Part shown: positions 23,716 through 41,239 of the stretch, one piece after another | Position numbering within the stretch: position 1 is the stretch's first letter | Layout of the letters: every line of letters starts with the position of its first letter | NCBI GenBank assembly: GCA_037974665.1 | Contig: CM075778.1 | Span: 7,615,001-7,679,000, forward strand | DNA: 64,000 bases | DNA from: Ehretia macrophylla | Taxonomy: Eukaryota > Streptophyta > Magnoliopsida > Boraginales > Ehretiaceae | Direction of reading: 5' to 3' | Position numbers and translations under genes: made by a program | Notes under the pieces: model-generated | Databases searched by the model: none | Told to the model about the DNA's origin: nothing | What the model saw: the letters and a program-made list of their open reading frames with translations, nothing else

Positions 23716-24385
23716 GAAAATTTAGAGATCAGCATGCGGCACGTTGTGATTTCGCCGACATGGGCATTGAGGCGTTTATGGTCGGAGACCAAAAAAGAAA
23801 AAAAAAATGTGATGAAAAAGCGACACACGAGCGCGAGTGTGGGTTGCACAATGAACAAAGGGGCCCACACATCCGAGCTTCACTAGACGACACGTGGTTC
23901 AATCAGTACTAGATTACCGAAGTGCAGGAGGGCCTGAGATGGCGTTTCCCAGTATCCAACCCGCTCGCATATCGAGGTTTTTGAGCCGCTGTCCGAACAG
24001 CTTTACACTCAGCTTCCATTTTTTTATTAGTAAAAATCGTAATTCGAATTCAATTTAAATATTTTTTTCATAATAAGAATTTTTTTAGAAAGTATTTGGA
24101 GCTCATATTAAAAATTTTAAATCTTAAAATATATGATATTATTTGGAGGATGTATGGTTTAAATTAACTAGATATAAGGCCTACTAGGATAGATTTTAAA
24201 GAAATTAACTTTGTGACTTATTCAAACTTGATACATGAATAAATTTTTTTATTTACGACTCAAACGCTTCACAATTAAACTAATTCTTTAGGCTAATGAC
24301 TTTTGTAATGTAATTCGATTTTTAGTAGACCCAAAAGCCAAAAAAGAAAAAGGAAAAGGAGAAATATGTCTATTTGCTTTTATAA
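23716..24385. other. Intergenic DNA with a short GC-richer patch
   Basis: About 23740-24010 is richer in G and C than its surroundings, but no frame with a recognisable product was found. It may be an old exon or promoter scrap. Confidence 0.3.
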
Positions 24386-24659
24386 GGCCAACTCTAAAAA
24401 CTTAGGGAATAAACGGTTGATTTCCTATTTTCAAAATCTATATTTCAATTTTACTCTAATTATAACATTATTTATTTATAAGCTATTCTTATTTTGCGGT
24501 TTGAGGAACCCCTAAAAATGGAGTTTAGCCTCCTCAAATTTAAGAAATCCTTGAAAAAATAGGGAATGACATAGGAGATTCTATTGGAGGCATCTTTGCA
24601 TAACAACTTTCCTAAAATATAGAAAGAAAAAGTATATAGGAAAACTGTTGGAGTTTGCG
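24386..24659. mobile_element. MITE-like element with CAACTC ends
   Basis: The left end is GGCCAACTCTAAAAACTT. The reverse complement of the right end is CGCAAACTCCAACAGTTT. The ends pair well, but no target-site duplication was found. The wording resembles the Harbinger-like MITEs at 26436 and 32698. Confidence 0.45.
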
Positions 24660-25270
24660 AGGTGCATTGAGCATACAATCTTCAAAATATTGATCCTATA
24701 GAGTTTTAAGTTATTTAAGTTATTCACCCACTAGTCAATTTGGTGTACTTGTCTATATTCATAAATTTGAAGACACTTTGACAAAGCAAGATGAAATTGT
24801 CACATACGAATGGTACAAATGGAGTAATTTCACGATTGATCACACATAACACATTAAAATCAAACCACAATGGCAACCACACATTATGAGGAAGCATACC
24901 TCTAGTGCATGGATTAATTTTCATACGCAAATTTTTCCATCACTTTATCAAAGTTGGTGAGATAATTAAACTGAATGAAAAGTTTTAAAAACGGTGGATG
25001 TTTTTAAACGTTCACTTAATAGAATTATAAGTTTCACTAATGCATGAAATTCACGCATTAGAAATAGAGATGAAGCTCACAACTGTTTTAAAGAACAACC
25101 CGTAATTATGTTTTGTATTCTAGTGGTTGAATTTAAGGAAACTACTTGACATAGTGATCGCACTTTACATGTGACTTAGCAATAATATTTATTTGATTTT
25201 CTTATAGGGTGGGAGGGATAATTAATTATACAAATACTAATGCTTATATCACCTAACTCTATTATTCAAA

Positions 25271-25372
25271 TTTCACTTCTTATTTGACATCATATTTGTC
25301 AATTTGTCAATTGTTAAATGGAAATAAGACATTTGTTTAATAAACATAAATTATGACATAAGAAGTGAAAAA
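25271..25372. repeat. Short foldback with CACTTCTTAT arms
   Basis: TTCACTTCTTATTTGACATC faces the inverse ATGACATAAGAAGTGAA. It is probably a small MITE; flanking duplications are not clear. Confidence 0.5.
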
Positions 25373-25987
25373 AAAAAAAACAATGCTACAAAGAGAGTAA
25401 CCTTTATAAGGACTCCAATACAAATATAATTACATATAGCCTATGAGTAATCTCTCTAGCTCATTTTCATATGTGCGGTGACTTAAATGTATCTCATAAT
25501 ATCCATTATTTTATAACATTATGATTGAATTTTTTTACCATTAATTATTTAATCCAATTACAATGATAATTATAAAATACATAATGATTTATTAAGTTTT
25601 TTCTATGATCATTATACAACCGCTAAATCAAATAATTAATGGTCCACTTCTCTTTCATACCATTAAAATGATAAACGTAATAACAGATCCAAATTCACGC
25701 GACTGTGGACGGCGAGAGTGATGGGAGAAAGCAGACAAAAAATGGATCATGCAAATCCTATTCTACTTAAAAGTTATGGTGGTTGTGCTAATTAGATAAA
25801 GCACGAGTGGTAAGAGTGGATTTAAAACTTTTATTCAATAGGGGTTAAAAATATATATTTTAGTATATATATATGGATAATTTTTTTTCATCAAGGGTTA
25901 AATTAATATTTCAGTCTACAAGTATTTTAAAAATACATAAACTTTTTAAAAATGCACCTCCAACTCACTTAGTAATAATTCATCTTA

Positions 25988-26195
25988 GGCTATTCTTAAT
26001 AGAGTCTCTAAAATGCAAAACTTTTTTAATTTGGGTATTTTTAGATACTCCAATATCTAAAAACAATACTATTTATAGCAAAAGTACGTGGGGTCCACTA
26101 CTTTTGTCATGAATAGTATTATTTTTAGAGATTGGGATCTCTAAAAATACTTAAATTAGGAAAGTTTTGCATTTGAAGACTCCATTGAAGATGCC
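25988..26195. mobile_element. Near-perfect hairpin MITE, 208 bp
   Basis: The left arm starts GGCTATTCTTAATAGAGTCT. The reverse complement of the right arm starts GGCATCTTCAATGGAGTCTT, and pairing continues nearly to the centre (ATGCAAAACTTT, TATTTTTAGA, CAATACTATT). Flanks TTA and TTT hint at a Harbinger-type 3-bp duplication. Its transcript would form one long hairpin. Confidence 0.7.
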
Positions 26196-26435
26196 TTTAG
26201 GTTAGTAGGGACTACAGTTTCATTGGCCCGTGAATGGTTTTTCTCTTGGCTAGAGGGTCTCTAAGGTCGAAGTTGGCGAACCAATTAACATAAATTTTTG
26301 TAGTGAGAGTTAAATTAACATTTCAACCTAAAAGTATCTTAAAACACATACATTTTAAAAGATCCGCAACATCGATTCACTCTTCAACTCTACTCTTAGT
26401 TAAGGTTAATGAGCGTTGTAGCTCTCCTGCTATTA

Positions 26436-27312
26436 GACTAACTCCAACAAACTCCCTATTTTTTTCTCTAGGGAGTTTAGGCTTACCTCTTTAACTTTAT
26501 GGGCTCCTTATTCCAGTTTTACTTCAGCAACCTCCCTACTTTTAATTTATCCTTATTTAAAGGACTCTCTATTTCAATTTCACTCCAACAATTTCCTTAT
26601 TTTAGGGACTCCCTATTTTTTTTACTATAATATATTTCTATTTTAAATCAAATATATCATTTTAATTTTTCATTTACATTTTTTATTTTTAATGATGACA
26701 TACTATTTTAATTATTAATAATTATTTTCTATTTTAGTTTATAATAAATAACTTTTTTTTTTATTTTCCATATTTTTTTTTTTATTTTCATTAAAAAACT
26801 TTTTAGTGATATATTAGAGTAAAAAAACTAAAATTTTCGTATTTTAAAGGCTCTTTATTTTATTTTAATCTAATATATCTCTATTTTGATTATACACACT
26901 ATTTGATTTATTTTATTTTTTATTTGTTAATGATGACATTCTATTTTAATTTTTATTATCTTATTATATTTTTAATTAATATTATATTTTTATTTTATTT
27001 TTATATCAATCGAAAAAGTTGGTATCAATTCGACTAGAAAGTTGTCATTAAAATTTAAAATTCCGTAAATATTATAATAAGTTATAAATAAAATTAATTT
27101 AATTTCGCAACTATAAAAAAAATCATTATTTAAATATTTTACAGATATAGAGAGCTACTTTTGACTCTCTACATGTAAAGAGCCAAGCAAAAAAAAAAAA
27201 AGACTTACAATTTTAGAGAATCCCTCGTAAAGAGGCTAATAGAGCATTATTTAAATATTTACCTCCTTAAAATGGTTAAGAAGTTATTTTAGAGAGACTG
27301 TTAGAACCAACC
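26436..27312. mobile_element. Non-autonomous Harbinger-like element, 877 bp
   Basis: The left end is GACTAACTCCAACAAACTCC and the reverse complement of the right end is GGTTGGTTCTAACAGTCTCT. TTA duplications flank it (26433-26435 and 27313-27315). The interior is very AT-rich and has several CTCCAACAA-like echoes. It lies about 1.3 kb upstream of the Aux/IAA start codon. Confidence 0.6.
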
Positions 27313-27351
27313 TTACTAAAAAGTTGTTGAATTTGTTAACCTCACTATACA

Positions 27352-27573
27352 CACGTGACTTAATTAGAAACCATACACAACTTTCGTCAATAAATACTGA
27401 TACACCCTCTTCATTTCGTTTCGTGCACAATTAAGACACTAGTCTAGATAACCTTCAACTTCCTCCCTAACCTTAATTTACCAAAATTAAGCACTTTTTA
27501 TTCTAGCAAGCAACATACAACAACACCACTCTTGTATGCTTCTCTTTCATATCTCACTAGTACTATTATATAG
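27352..27573 (+). promoter_or_regulatory. Probable promoter of the Aux/IAA gene
   Basis: A G-box core CACGTG is at 27352-27357. A TATA-like ATTATATAGAG is near 27564-27574, about 1 kb before the start codon. Transcription starting near 27600 would give a long leader. An RY-type CATGCATG lies at 27772-27779 and an auxin-response core GAGACA (inverse of TGTCTC) at 28049-28054. These are matches to known motifs only; activity is inferred. Confidence 0.4.
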
Positions 27574-27678
27574 AGGGGGATGTTTTTGCATTGGCTAATG
27601 TGTTAACATAGCAACACATCACAGCTTTGTTGGGGTTGTGTCATAGTCTTATAGAATAGTGTCCCACCCTCAAGAAAG

Positions 27679-28548
27679 ACAGAGAGAGAGAGAGAGAGGT
27701 CAGCAGCAACAGCATCCTTTGCTTGCTGAACTCAACAACAACAACAACAAACAACAAACAACATACGTGTGCATGCATGATGCATGTATGTGCCTTGGAT
27801 TTTCTGTGGTTGCGTGCGAAATGTTCTAATTCTGTTCCTCTTTGAGGTACTTTGAGTGTTGAGGGGAATCTCTCTTCTGCTTCTTTACTGCTTTATCTTT
27901 TTCTGCTTACTTTCATTTACTACATAGACCCTTCTAGCCATTAGCATATAGCATACTATATAGCCAGCAGAGAGAGAGAGAGTATGTAATATTAGTGTGT
28001 GTGTGTGTGTGTGTGTGTGATAAGAGAGAGAGAGAAAAGAGGAACAAAGAGACACACCCCACTCTCAATCTGAAGCGTGCACAAAAAATAAGCATAAAAA
28101 GATTTGAATCTCACTGCTATTATTATATCTCTTTGCTTTTTTTTTTTTTTCTTTCAATTTTTCTCTGTTTTTGTGGGGTTGCTTTTGGCTGCTTGCTATA
28201 TCTTTTTTGCTTTGTGACCCTATTCTTGATATTTAAGTGTCTGTTCTTGGACCCTTTTTGGTGATTGGCTTTGGGGGTTAATTTTCTTTGGTATTCCACA
28301 GCTTGTTGCTGTTAGTTTTGGAGCAAAAAAGGTTTGTTCTTGAAAGATTTGAGCATGTGGGTGTGCAAACTTTTCACCTTTGGTTAAGCATTTGACGGTG
28401 AAAAGTCTTGATCTTTAACTTGTAATATGTGCTATATCTGCTGTTTATATATTACATGAAGTCTTGATCTTTAACATGTGATATATGCTATTTCTGCTGA
28501 TTTTTTTTTTCTAATTGTAGTATATTTTTTTTTGTATTTATTTGCAGC
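27679..28548 (+). other. Leader of the Aux/IAA gene, with microsatellites and a possible intron
   Basis: The stretch has (AG)n at 27679-27698, CAA repeats at about 27733-27763 and (GT)n at 27995-28019. A 56-bp tandem duplication starts at 28403 and 28459 (AAGTCTTGATCTTTAAC). A donor-like GAG|GTACTTT near 27846 and an acceptor TTTGCAG ending at 28548 could bound a leader intron. These are sequence signals only. Confidence 0.4.
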
Positions 28549-28595
28549 TGGTTATTACATATTATCTTGTTTTGCTTCTCAAAAACTGTTGTATA

Positions 28596-31500
28596 ATGGA
28601 GAGATATTCAAGAAATGATGATGGTTGTCCTCAGTTGTTGGACTTGATTTCAAAAGAGAGTAGAGAATGGCTTGTGAAAAGAGAATATGAAACAAGAAGC
28701 AGCCATGGATGTAATAATCAAGATGAAAAAAAGCTTGAGTTAAGCCTTGGTCCACCGGGTGGTGGTGATTGGACCACCAGTGATGATGATAACAGCTCCT
28801 CTAGTGATCTCTTCTCTTTTGGTTACTTTTCAAACATCACCAACACCACCAACCACCACAAGTTTTCATCATCTCCATGTCCATGGCCATCATCACAGCA
28901 GCAACAGCCATCGAAGGCTTCTCCATATTTTCAGCTTCAATCAACACTACCAACACCGAGCCTGTCTGCTGTTAAGCCAAAGGATTCATCATCACAACCC
29001 TGTTGTGCAAAAGGGGTAGACTTGCAACAGTCTGCAGAAAAGAAGGGATTTTCACCAGCAGCAGCAGCTACAGCTGTTGTCCCCAACAGTGCTCAGAAAA
29101 GGTACTTTCAGCTTTTGTTTCACTTTTTCACTTGATTGTTTTCTTCTTTTTGACAGAGGATATTCTCTATTTCTAGTTATGTTTTTTTGTTTTTGTTTTC
29201 AGATATTGGACTTGTGGTCCATGCATGTCATGTAAATGGACTTAGAATAAACATTTTATTTGTTTTCTTGTGTGATTAAATCTCTTTTTTGTGAAAGTAT
29301 CAGCCTTTATTTTATCTTTATCTTGCATGATGTTACATGTTGTCTGAATTCTCCATGACTTTGTACCTGTTTTGCTTTAGAATATATTCTCCTGGTCATT
29401 AATGCCAACTGTTAGTTTTGATTTTATCTCATACCATTCACTTGTTTGCGCATCCATATGTGATTCTTCATCACTTCACATGGAAATGTCTACTTCATAT
29501 TATGAATGTTATCCCATGATTTAGGGTTAGACTTCTGTCAAATCATTCGGCTCGCCCATCTTATTTTGATTTTATCTCTATCCCATGTGTTTGCATATCC
29601 ATGTATGATTCTTCTTCGTTTCACATGGGAACTCTCTACTTCATATTATGAATGTTAGACCATGAGACGTCGGTTTGGCTGTTAAATCATTCGGCTTTGA
29701 GCATTGGATTTACTTTAAAAAAAAAAAAAAAACTGAACCTTTCATCAAAATTCTTGAAATTAAAAAAATATCCTTGGCAGTTTTCCGCCGTTGGATCTTA
29801 GCAAATCCCATGATCTATTTCCAATTTTTTAATTAATATTGCTTGCAGGGGATTTAATGGACATGTTCTTGTGAAAATAAGAACATTTATAGATATCTGA
29901 TCTTATATCTTATTGAAGTTCTGCATCATCCATTTATGAGCCTTGTTATGGTACAATTTTTTGGCTGTTTTAATGCTACTGCAAATACAGCAATACTTTT
30001 CTTTTTAGTACTCCAATTCTTGAAACTAAACATTTTTTATATCCATTATAAAGTCACACAAATTCTGAGAAGAACCAATGTTCTGAAAATTCTTGTTAGG
30101 CGCTACGTTTCAAAGAGAATCTTCTTCCATCTAGAGGAGATGCTCGTTTATTCAGTAATTCTATGGATTCCTTTGTCGTTTATTTCGAATTTCACAATCT
30201 TGAAACTAAACTTGTGTTATTTCTGTGAAAACAAACAAAAGAACTGCACCAGCTCCAGTTGTAGGGTGGCCTCCAATCCGCTCATTTAGGAAGAATCTTG
30301 CCAGTAGCAGCACCAGTTCTTTAAAATCAGCTTCTGAGACACCAAATGTGGTCCCCAACAAGGTTGCCACCAGCAGGAAACCCATTGAAAATAGCCAACG
30401 AAAGGGTCTGTTTGTGAAGATCAACATGGATTGCATACCTATTGGAAGGAAAGTTGATCTTAATGCTTATGACAGTTATGAAAAGCTTTCCTCTGCTGTT
30501 GATGAACTGTTCAGAGGCCTACTTGCAGGTTATTTAATGGTTTTTACTACATGTAGGAAGTGAATTTATTATATACTTGTTTCTTGTGTTTGAGATATTG
30601 ATAGTGTTAATTTCAATTGAACCTGTCAGAAGTCCAAGTGGTGGATGCATAGATGAACAGATTTAAAAGTGTCAGCATTTACTGATCCATAATATTATTA
30701 TACATATCTAATGAACGGAAATATTTTTTTGGATAGTTGGTCAACTTGTCTTCGTGCGATTTCGACGGTCACGGGTTTTGAGTTGTGAAAATAACCTCTT
30801 ATAAAAATATAAAGTAATGAAAAAGGGACAAGACTCTTCCCCAGATACCGATAGTATGCCGAGTTGCCCTTTTTTCTGAGTACTTGGACAACTACATATA
30901 TGATCAATCTTCTGTACACATAAAGTTTCCTCCCTAGGCACTTACTTAGCAGGCTGTGTAGGTGGTAATAAGGTTGTTCGACTTGGAACTAATGCCAAGA
31001 CTATGTCGCACCCTAGGTTCACCACCTTTTTGGTGTAGCACTTTATCTTGCATAGCATTATCGGACTGATAACTGTTCCTAAATACCATTCTTATCACGC
31101 CCGAGACTCAAAACATAGACTCGTAGGCGGGACTACTGGCACAAAAAATAACTACTTAAACCTCAAATCGACTAGTCTTATCATTTGAACCCACAACATG
31201 CATTTATAAACCAGACACTTAACATTTCTCCCTCTGATGCAGGACATTACAGACTGTTTAATCAATTTAGCCTGTTTTCCTTGAAATCAGCAAAGAATTT
31301 ACTTGTTTATGAATTTCTATGATAGCTCTGGTGCTGTCTCTCACTTTGTTTGATCTGTTGTTTTCCTTGTTTTTAGCTCAAAGTGATTCCTCTGCTGGTG
31401 GAACACAGAACAAGGATGAAGGAGAGAAAGCAATCACTGGATTATTAGATGGAAGTGGGGAATATACTCTTGTGTATGAGGATAATGAAGGAGACAGGAT

Positions 31501-32492
31501 GCTTGTAGGGGATGTCCCATGGCAGTAAGCATCTTTTACAGTCTCTGGTTTTGATGCAGTTTAATTTTGTTTACTAGTTTTAATGTTCCGACACTTGTTT
31601 AAGATTAGTTTATGACTTGTTCTTGTCCACTTTTGCTTGACCTGAATAAACTGTGTCATGGCCCATGTCCGAAACTCCGTGCCCGGAAGAGATACAAGTG
31701 TCAATAAGTTTATGTATAACTGTCTTGGGCCTCAGTCTAGTAGTCCAAAATATCTTAAAACCACAAAACTCATGAAGCACACTCGTATCATTCTCCCACT
31801 GATGTAGAACATCACAAAGGATTCTATACTTTTTCTAATCAAGCAAGATATTTTAGTCATGCATTCTAAGAAACTATGTCTTGTCTCATGTCCAAAACCA
31901 CAAGCCCGCAAGCGATATTAGTGTTATAAGCTTATGAATAACTGTCTTGGGCCTCAATCCACTTGCCCAAAATGGTCAACTAGATGTTATTTGAAACCAT
32001 AACACTCACTAGTAAATCATACTTGTATCGTGTCTAGACATTACGAAGGAGTTTATACTTTTTCTCTACTAGCAAGACAACTCTGGTAACAAGCAAACAC
32101 AATTCATCCATGTATAGAGTGATTATGTGCTAATCTGATATTTTAACATGTTATTTGCAGCATGTTTGTATCAACTGTGAAGAGGCTACGCGTCTTGAAA
32201 AGCTCAGAACTTCCCATGCTGTCTCGTAAGTTCAAATTTTTCTCCCATTGATATCAGAAAAGGGAAATTGTCTCTATATTAGGGGAACTCACACTCACTA
32301 TATTGTGAGAATCGTTAGGTTTGGTTAGCAACCCAACCATGCAACACTCGCACATTGGTGGTGTGGGTTCCACTAATGAGTGAGAACCGGACTCAATAAT
32401 TTTTTCCACACGTATAGCTCTTACCATTTGCACAATTTATCAATGTGATTTCAGGTGGGAGTAAGCATGGAAAGCGGTCACTCAACTCTTAA
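28596..32492 (+). CDS. Aux/IAA auxin-response repressor, IAA26/IAA18-like, 347 aa
   Basis: Aux/IAA proteins are short-lived nuclear repressors. They bind ARF factors, recruit TOPLESS, and are destroyed through TIR1/AFB when auxin is present. Exons: 28596-29101, 30242-30528, 31377-31524, 32161-32225 and 32455-32492. All introns are GT-AG and the joined frame is 1044 nt. Domain I has the EAR-type LELSLG (47-52). Domain II has the degron [10 protein letters not shown] (175-184). Domains III/IV (PB1) have the invariant Lys in FVKINMD (Lys228), GRKVDL and the acidic YEDNEGD (298-304), then [19 protein letters not shown] basic RKN after the degron may help nuclear import. The ATG chosen opens [10 protein letters not shown]; an upstream in-frame ATG at 28542 would lie in or at the edge of a possible leader intron. 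Domain wording is closest to Arabidopsis IAA26 (PAP1) and IAA18; I cannot say which orthologue. All motifs look intact. The gene is convergent with the hexokinase gene. Confidence 0.95.
29414..29700 (+). repeat. Tandem duplication in intron 1 of the Aux/IAA gene
   Basis: Two units of about 147 bp share TTTTGATTTTATCTC, CTACTTCATATTATGAATGT and AAATCATTCGGCT. The units differ clearly, so the event is old. Confidence 0.75.
30960..31255. repeat. Repeat scraps in intron 2 of the Aux/IAA gene
   Basis: TTTTTGGTGTAGCACTTTAT and nearby words resemble the GC-richer patch of the gypsy LTR at 53.7-53.9 kb. The tail CTCCCTCTGATGCAGGACAT resembles CTCCCACTGATGTAGAACAT in intron 3. This is likely a decayed repeat insertion. 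Confidence 0.4.
31648..32085 (+). repeat. Tandem duplication in intron 3 of the Aux/IAA gene
   Basis: Two units of about 220 bp share CTCATGTCC or CCCATGTCC, TAACTGTCTTGGGCCTCA and TATACTTTTTCT. Sequence between the shared words has drifted. Confidence 0.7.
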
Positions 32493-32697
32493 TTGGAATA
32501 TGCAACAAAGTGTTTCTGCAGAGTCTTCTCAGCAAATGTAAAGGCTTGTTTTTGTCATTACTATTGACCTTTGGTTAACATGAACAAATGTGGGTATCTG
32601 TACTTTGGAGGATATATGAATGGTACTTGGCTATTTTGGCTTGCTTTATTTTTGATCTCTTGAATCATGTAGAAAAGAGAAAATAGTGATGTTATTA

Positions 32698-33082
32698 GGT
32701 CATCTCTAACAGTTCTTTTATTTTTTTTCTTACATTTAGGAGATTTGAAACGTTTTTTCTATTTTTACAGATTTCTTATTTCAGTTTTACTCCAACGACT
32801 TTCTTATTTTTAACCAATCCCTTATTTTATAGAATCTCTATTTTCGTTTTACTCTAACAACTCTCTTATTTAGAAAATTCTTACTTCTATAACATTAAAA
32901 ATTATGGGGGATGGGATGGGGGAGAGATTTGATTCCCTAGCAATGGGGGATCTTAATTTCAAATCATTTTATCTCCTAAAATATAGGGGATCATTTGGGG
33001 GAGCTGTTAAAGCTATATAGCACCAACAGCTTTCCCAAATTTGATGGTTTTGGGCATTTGGAGGGTGCTGTTGGAGCTTCCC
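32698..33082. mobile_element. Harbinger-like MITE just downstream of the Aux/IAA gene, 385 bp
   Basis: TIRs are GGTCATCTCTAACAG and GGGAAGCTCCAACAG. TTA duplications flank it (32695-32697 and 33083-33085). It begins 206 bp after the Aux/IAA stop codon, so it may lie in or just beyond the 3' untranslated region. Confidence 0.72.
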
Positions 33083-33085
33083 TTA

Positions 33086-34968
33086 TTCCACATGTTTTAA
33101 TGCTAAAGAACTAGGAATCTTGTTAGAGCTCCAATATCTCTCTATTCCAGGAACTAATTTGCAACGAATGCGATCTAAAGGATTGAATTTTTCTTATAAC
33201 GTTATTTAGTTTTTACATAGAATAGTTTAGATTACCTCATCAAAATTGTTTCATCATTTCACTATATCATTAATCTCTCTTATAATATTATAAAGTTATA
33301 AGAGATTCAAATAGGGATAGCAATGGGTATTCGTTTTATCCGAAATTAACGGATAACCGTCTAACAAAAATTTGATAATAAAAATTAATAGGGAATCTGT
33401 TATAGTTTGGGTTTTATAAAGGGAAATCGATGGGGTAAATTGATAGGTTTTGATTTTTGATGTTAAAAAAAATCAAAATTTGATTATTAATTTAATAAAA
33501 AAATCTAACATATATATATATATTCAAAATAATAGAAGATTAATTAAAATTGGTAAATAAAATGATAAAAATTTGAATTAAACTCAATTAAAAAAAGTAA
33601 ATTAAACTCAATTAAAAGAGATAGGTTAAGCCTATTAAACTAATATTTATACTCTTAAGAATTGTCATCTTTACTTGTCGAAACGAAAGAAGATACGTTT
33701 CTTACTCAGCGTTTGAGAATGAATTTCTCTTTTTGCATAACTTATTGATTTTGATTTTCTCATAAAATTATTATGTAATTTATTTCAAATTTTATCATTG
33801 GCTTAGATTCTTTTAGGTTTCTTTACATTTAAACTAATTTTTCTTACATTTTTTTAAGTTTTTTTATTTATTTAAACTAATTATTTTTTAAAATAACGGT
33901 TACGGTTACAGTTAACTGTAATTTTTTAAATCCTCAACAGTTACGGTTATGATTATTGGTTTTAAAAATCGTTAATTTATAATTACAATTATAATTATTA
34001 ATTTGCTAAACAGTTTGATTATGATTTTATTATTTTTTACAATTATCTAAATCGTTATCATTCTTAAATTGAAATCCACTAACTTACAATTAGCAAAATT
34101 AAATGTGTATGCACGCATTACAACCTTTCACTTTTACTATAAATCTGTGTATATCTTCGAATAGAGATGCCTCATCTGAAAATTCAGCTTCGCCCAGCTT
34201 CTTGTCTTGAGATAAATAATTGGACCTACTCAAGAAGCACTGTCCTTTTGAACTCAATTTTTTTTTTCTTGGTAGAAGGAAATATTTTTAACCAAACCAA
34301 TGGCTTTTATGCAAACAATCAAGTGAGACAGAGGAGAGTAGAATTTCGTTTGTAACGGAAGTTCAGTTGATGAACCACCTTTTGTCGGGTGAGGAATCGT
34401 TTTTGTAGGAAAAAAAACAGAAAATTGGCTATGAAGATTCTGCAATATAAGGTAAAATTGACTTCATTAATTTTTATTTATCGAAACAATCATCTGCAAA
34501 ATGTTTTATCCTGCAAATTCTTCAAACATAATACAAAGCCATCCCAAGGACCATTTCAGTGTTGCATGATCTGATAGACTGCTACATTGGATGCTTGTAT
34601 AGGGGTAGAACTTCAGTCCGGCACTGCCGGAGCTCTCACATTAGGGATGGATCTCACATCCTCATATAGATGCATTTCTTTCACTTATGGAAGTACTACT
34701 TACACATATATCAACAAAAATTTCATAGGGTACAATATGAATAAGATGCATCCAGAGATGTTAGTCATTCATAACAACCAACAATGGCTAAATCCTCCAA
34801 GAACAACTCTGATTATCCATGGTTGCCCCTCAAAGTTGCTTAGGAAGAAAAAGGAAGGTGTAGAAGTGAAACTCACTAGTGGAAGAGCCAAAGCCACTTT
34901 TAAATAGTCACTTTCTACATTTAATTTCTCATGGATCAATTTTCAATAAGACATGAATTATGTGATTC
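33086..34968. other. AT-rich spacer between two convergent genes
   Basis: No gene is recognised. About 33890-33965 has GGTTACGGTTACAGTTAAC-type short repeats, and about 33320-33360 has words common in decayed plant MITEs (GATAGCAATGGGTATTCG). A 106-residue open frame at 34587-34907 shows no domain. Confidence 0.4.
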
Positions 34969-35146
34969 TCAGGAACAATCTCCTAAAACTTTAGGAGAAG
35001 GTAATTTTATGGGCAGGACAGTATCAAAAAATAATTGGTTGAAATATAAAGTGTTAAAACCGTGCAGTGCTAGAGAATCTAATAATGTTAAGAAAAGATA
35101 AGAATGAAACGGACTGATCTCAAGCAGAATGTAGTTCTGACCATTC

Positions 35147-40674
<5,528 letters not shown>

Positions 40675-40740
40675 CTTTTCTCGTGATGATAATTAATTAT
40701 TATTAAACTAAAAATATTTTTTGACTTTTTTTTTCTTTTT

Positions 40741-40880
40741 TTTTATATAAGAAAAGTGAATATGTGGAAATGGCGAGAAAAAATAAAATGAAAAGAGTGA
40801 GTTGGGGTATGAATAAGAAGTTTAAAGCGAGAATTGAGCCTTTTTTATTGGATTGAACGCAAAGCAAAATATACCACGTG
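40741..40880 (-). promoter_or_regulatory. Remaining hexokinase core promoter: TATA box and G-box
   Basis: On the minus strand TTATATAAAA lies at 40741-40750, about 70 bp before the start codon. A perfect G-box CACGTG lies at 40875-40880, about 200 bp before it. An (ATT)n run at about 40898-40922 then meets the copia insertion at 40923. Motif matches are direct; function is inferred. Confidence 0.5.
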
Positions 40881-40922
40881 CTATCACTATCACTAGTATT
40901 ATTATTATTATTATTATTATTA

Positions 40923-41239
40923 TGTTATAAAATAACTGCAAAAGATAATAAATAGTATAAAAAAAAAAAAGTTAAAACTCTTATTCATTTCTGAATGATT
41001 TATATTTCAATAGAATTTTTCTATTTATAGATTTTCAGAAACTCTTGATTACACAAACGCTGATACAGTATAAGCAGCTATAAATTAAAAGCTAGCTGCT
41101 AGCTGCAGGCTACTACAAATTAGAAGCTACTGATACAGGCTGGTTGCAAGCTACTGTAAATCAGAAACAGGCTGCTGTAAATTAGAAGCACGCTGCTGAT
41201 GCATACTGGTAAATATCCACATATCAATATTTCATAACA
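40923..41239 (-). repeat. 3' LTR of the outer copia element (317 bp)
   Basis: It matches 58937-59241 along its length. Both contain a cluster of AGCTGCTGCAAATCAGAAG-like units, a GC-richer internal minisatellite of about 20-30 bp. Confidence 0.88.

Noticed and set aside
29936-30289. Open frame of 117 residues before Aux/IAA exon 2
   Set aside because: It lies mostly in intron 1 and ends in the wrong frame over exon 2.
34587-34907. Plus-strand open frame of 106 residues between the two host genes
   Set aside because: No domain, no splice context, AT-rich spacer; likely chance.
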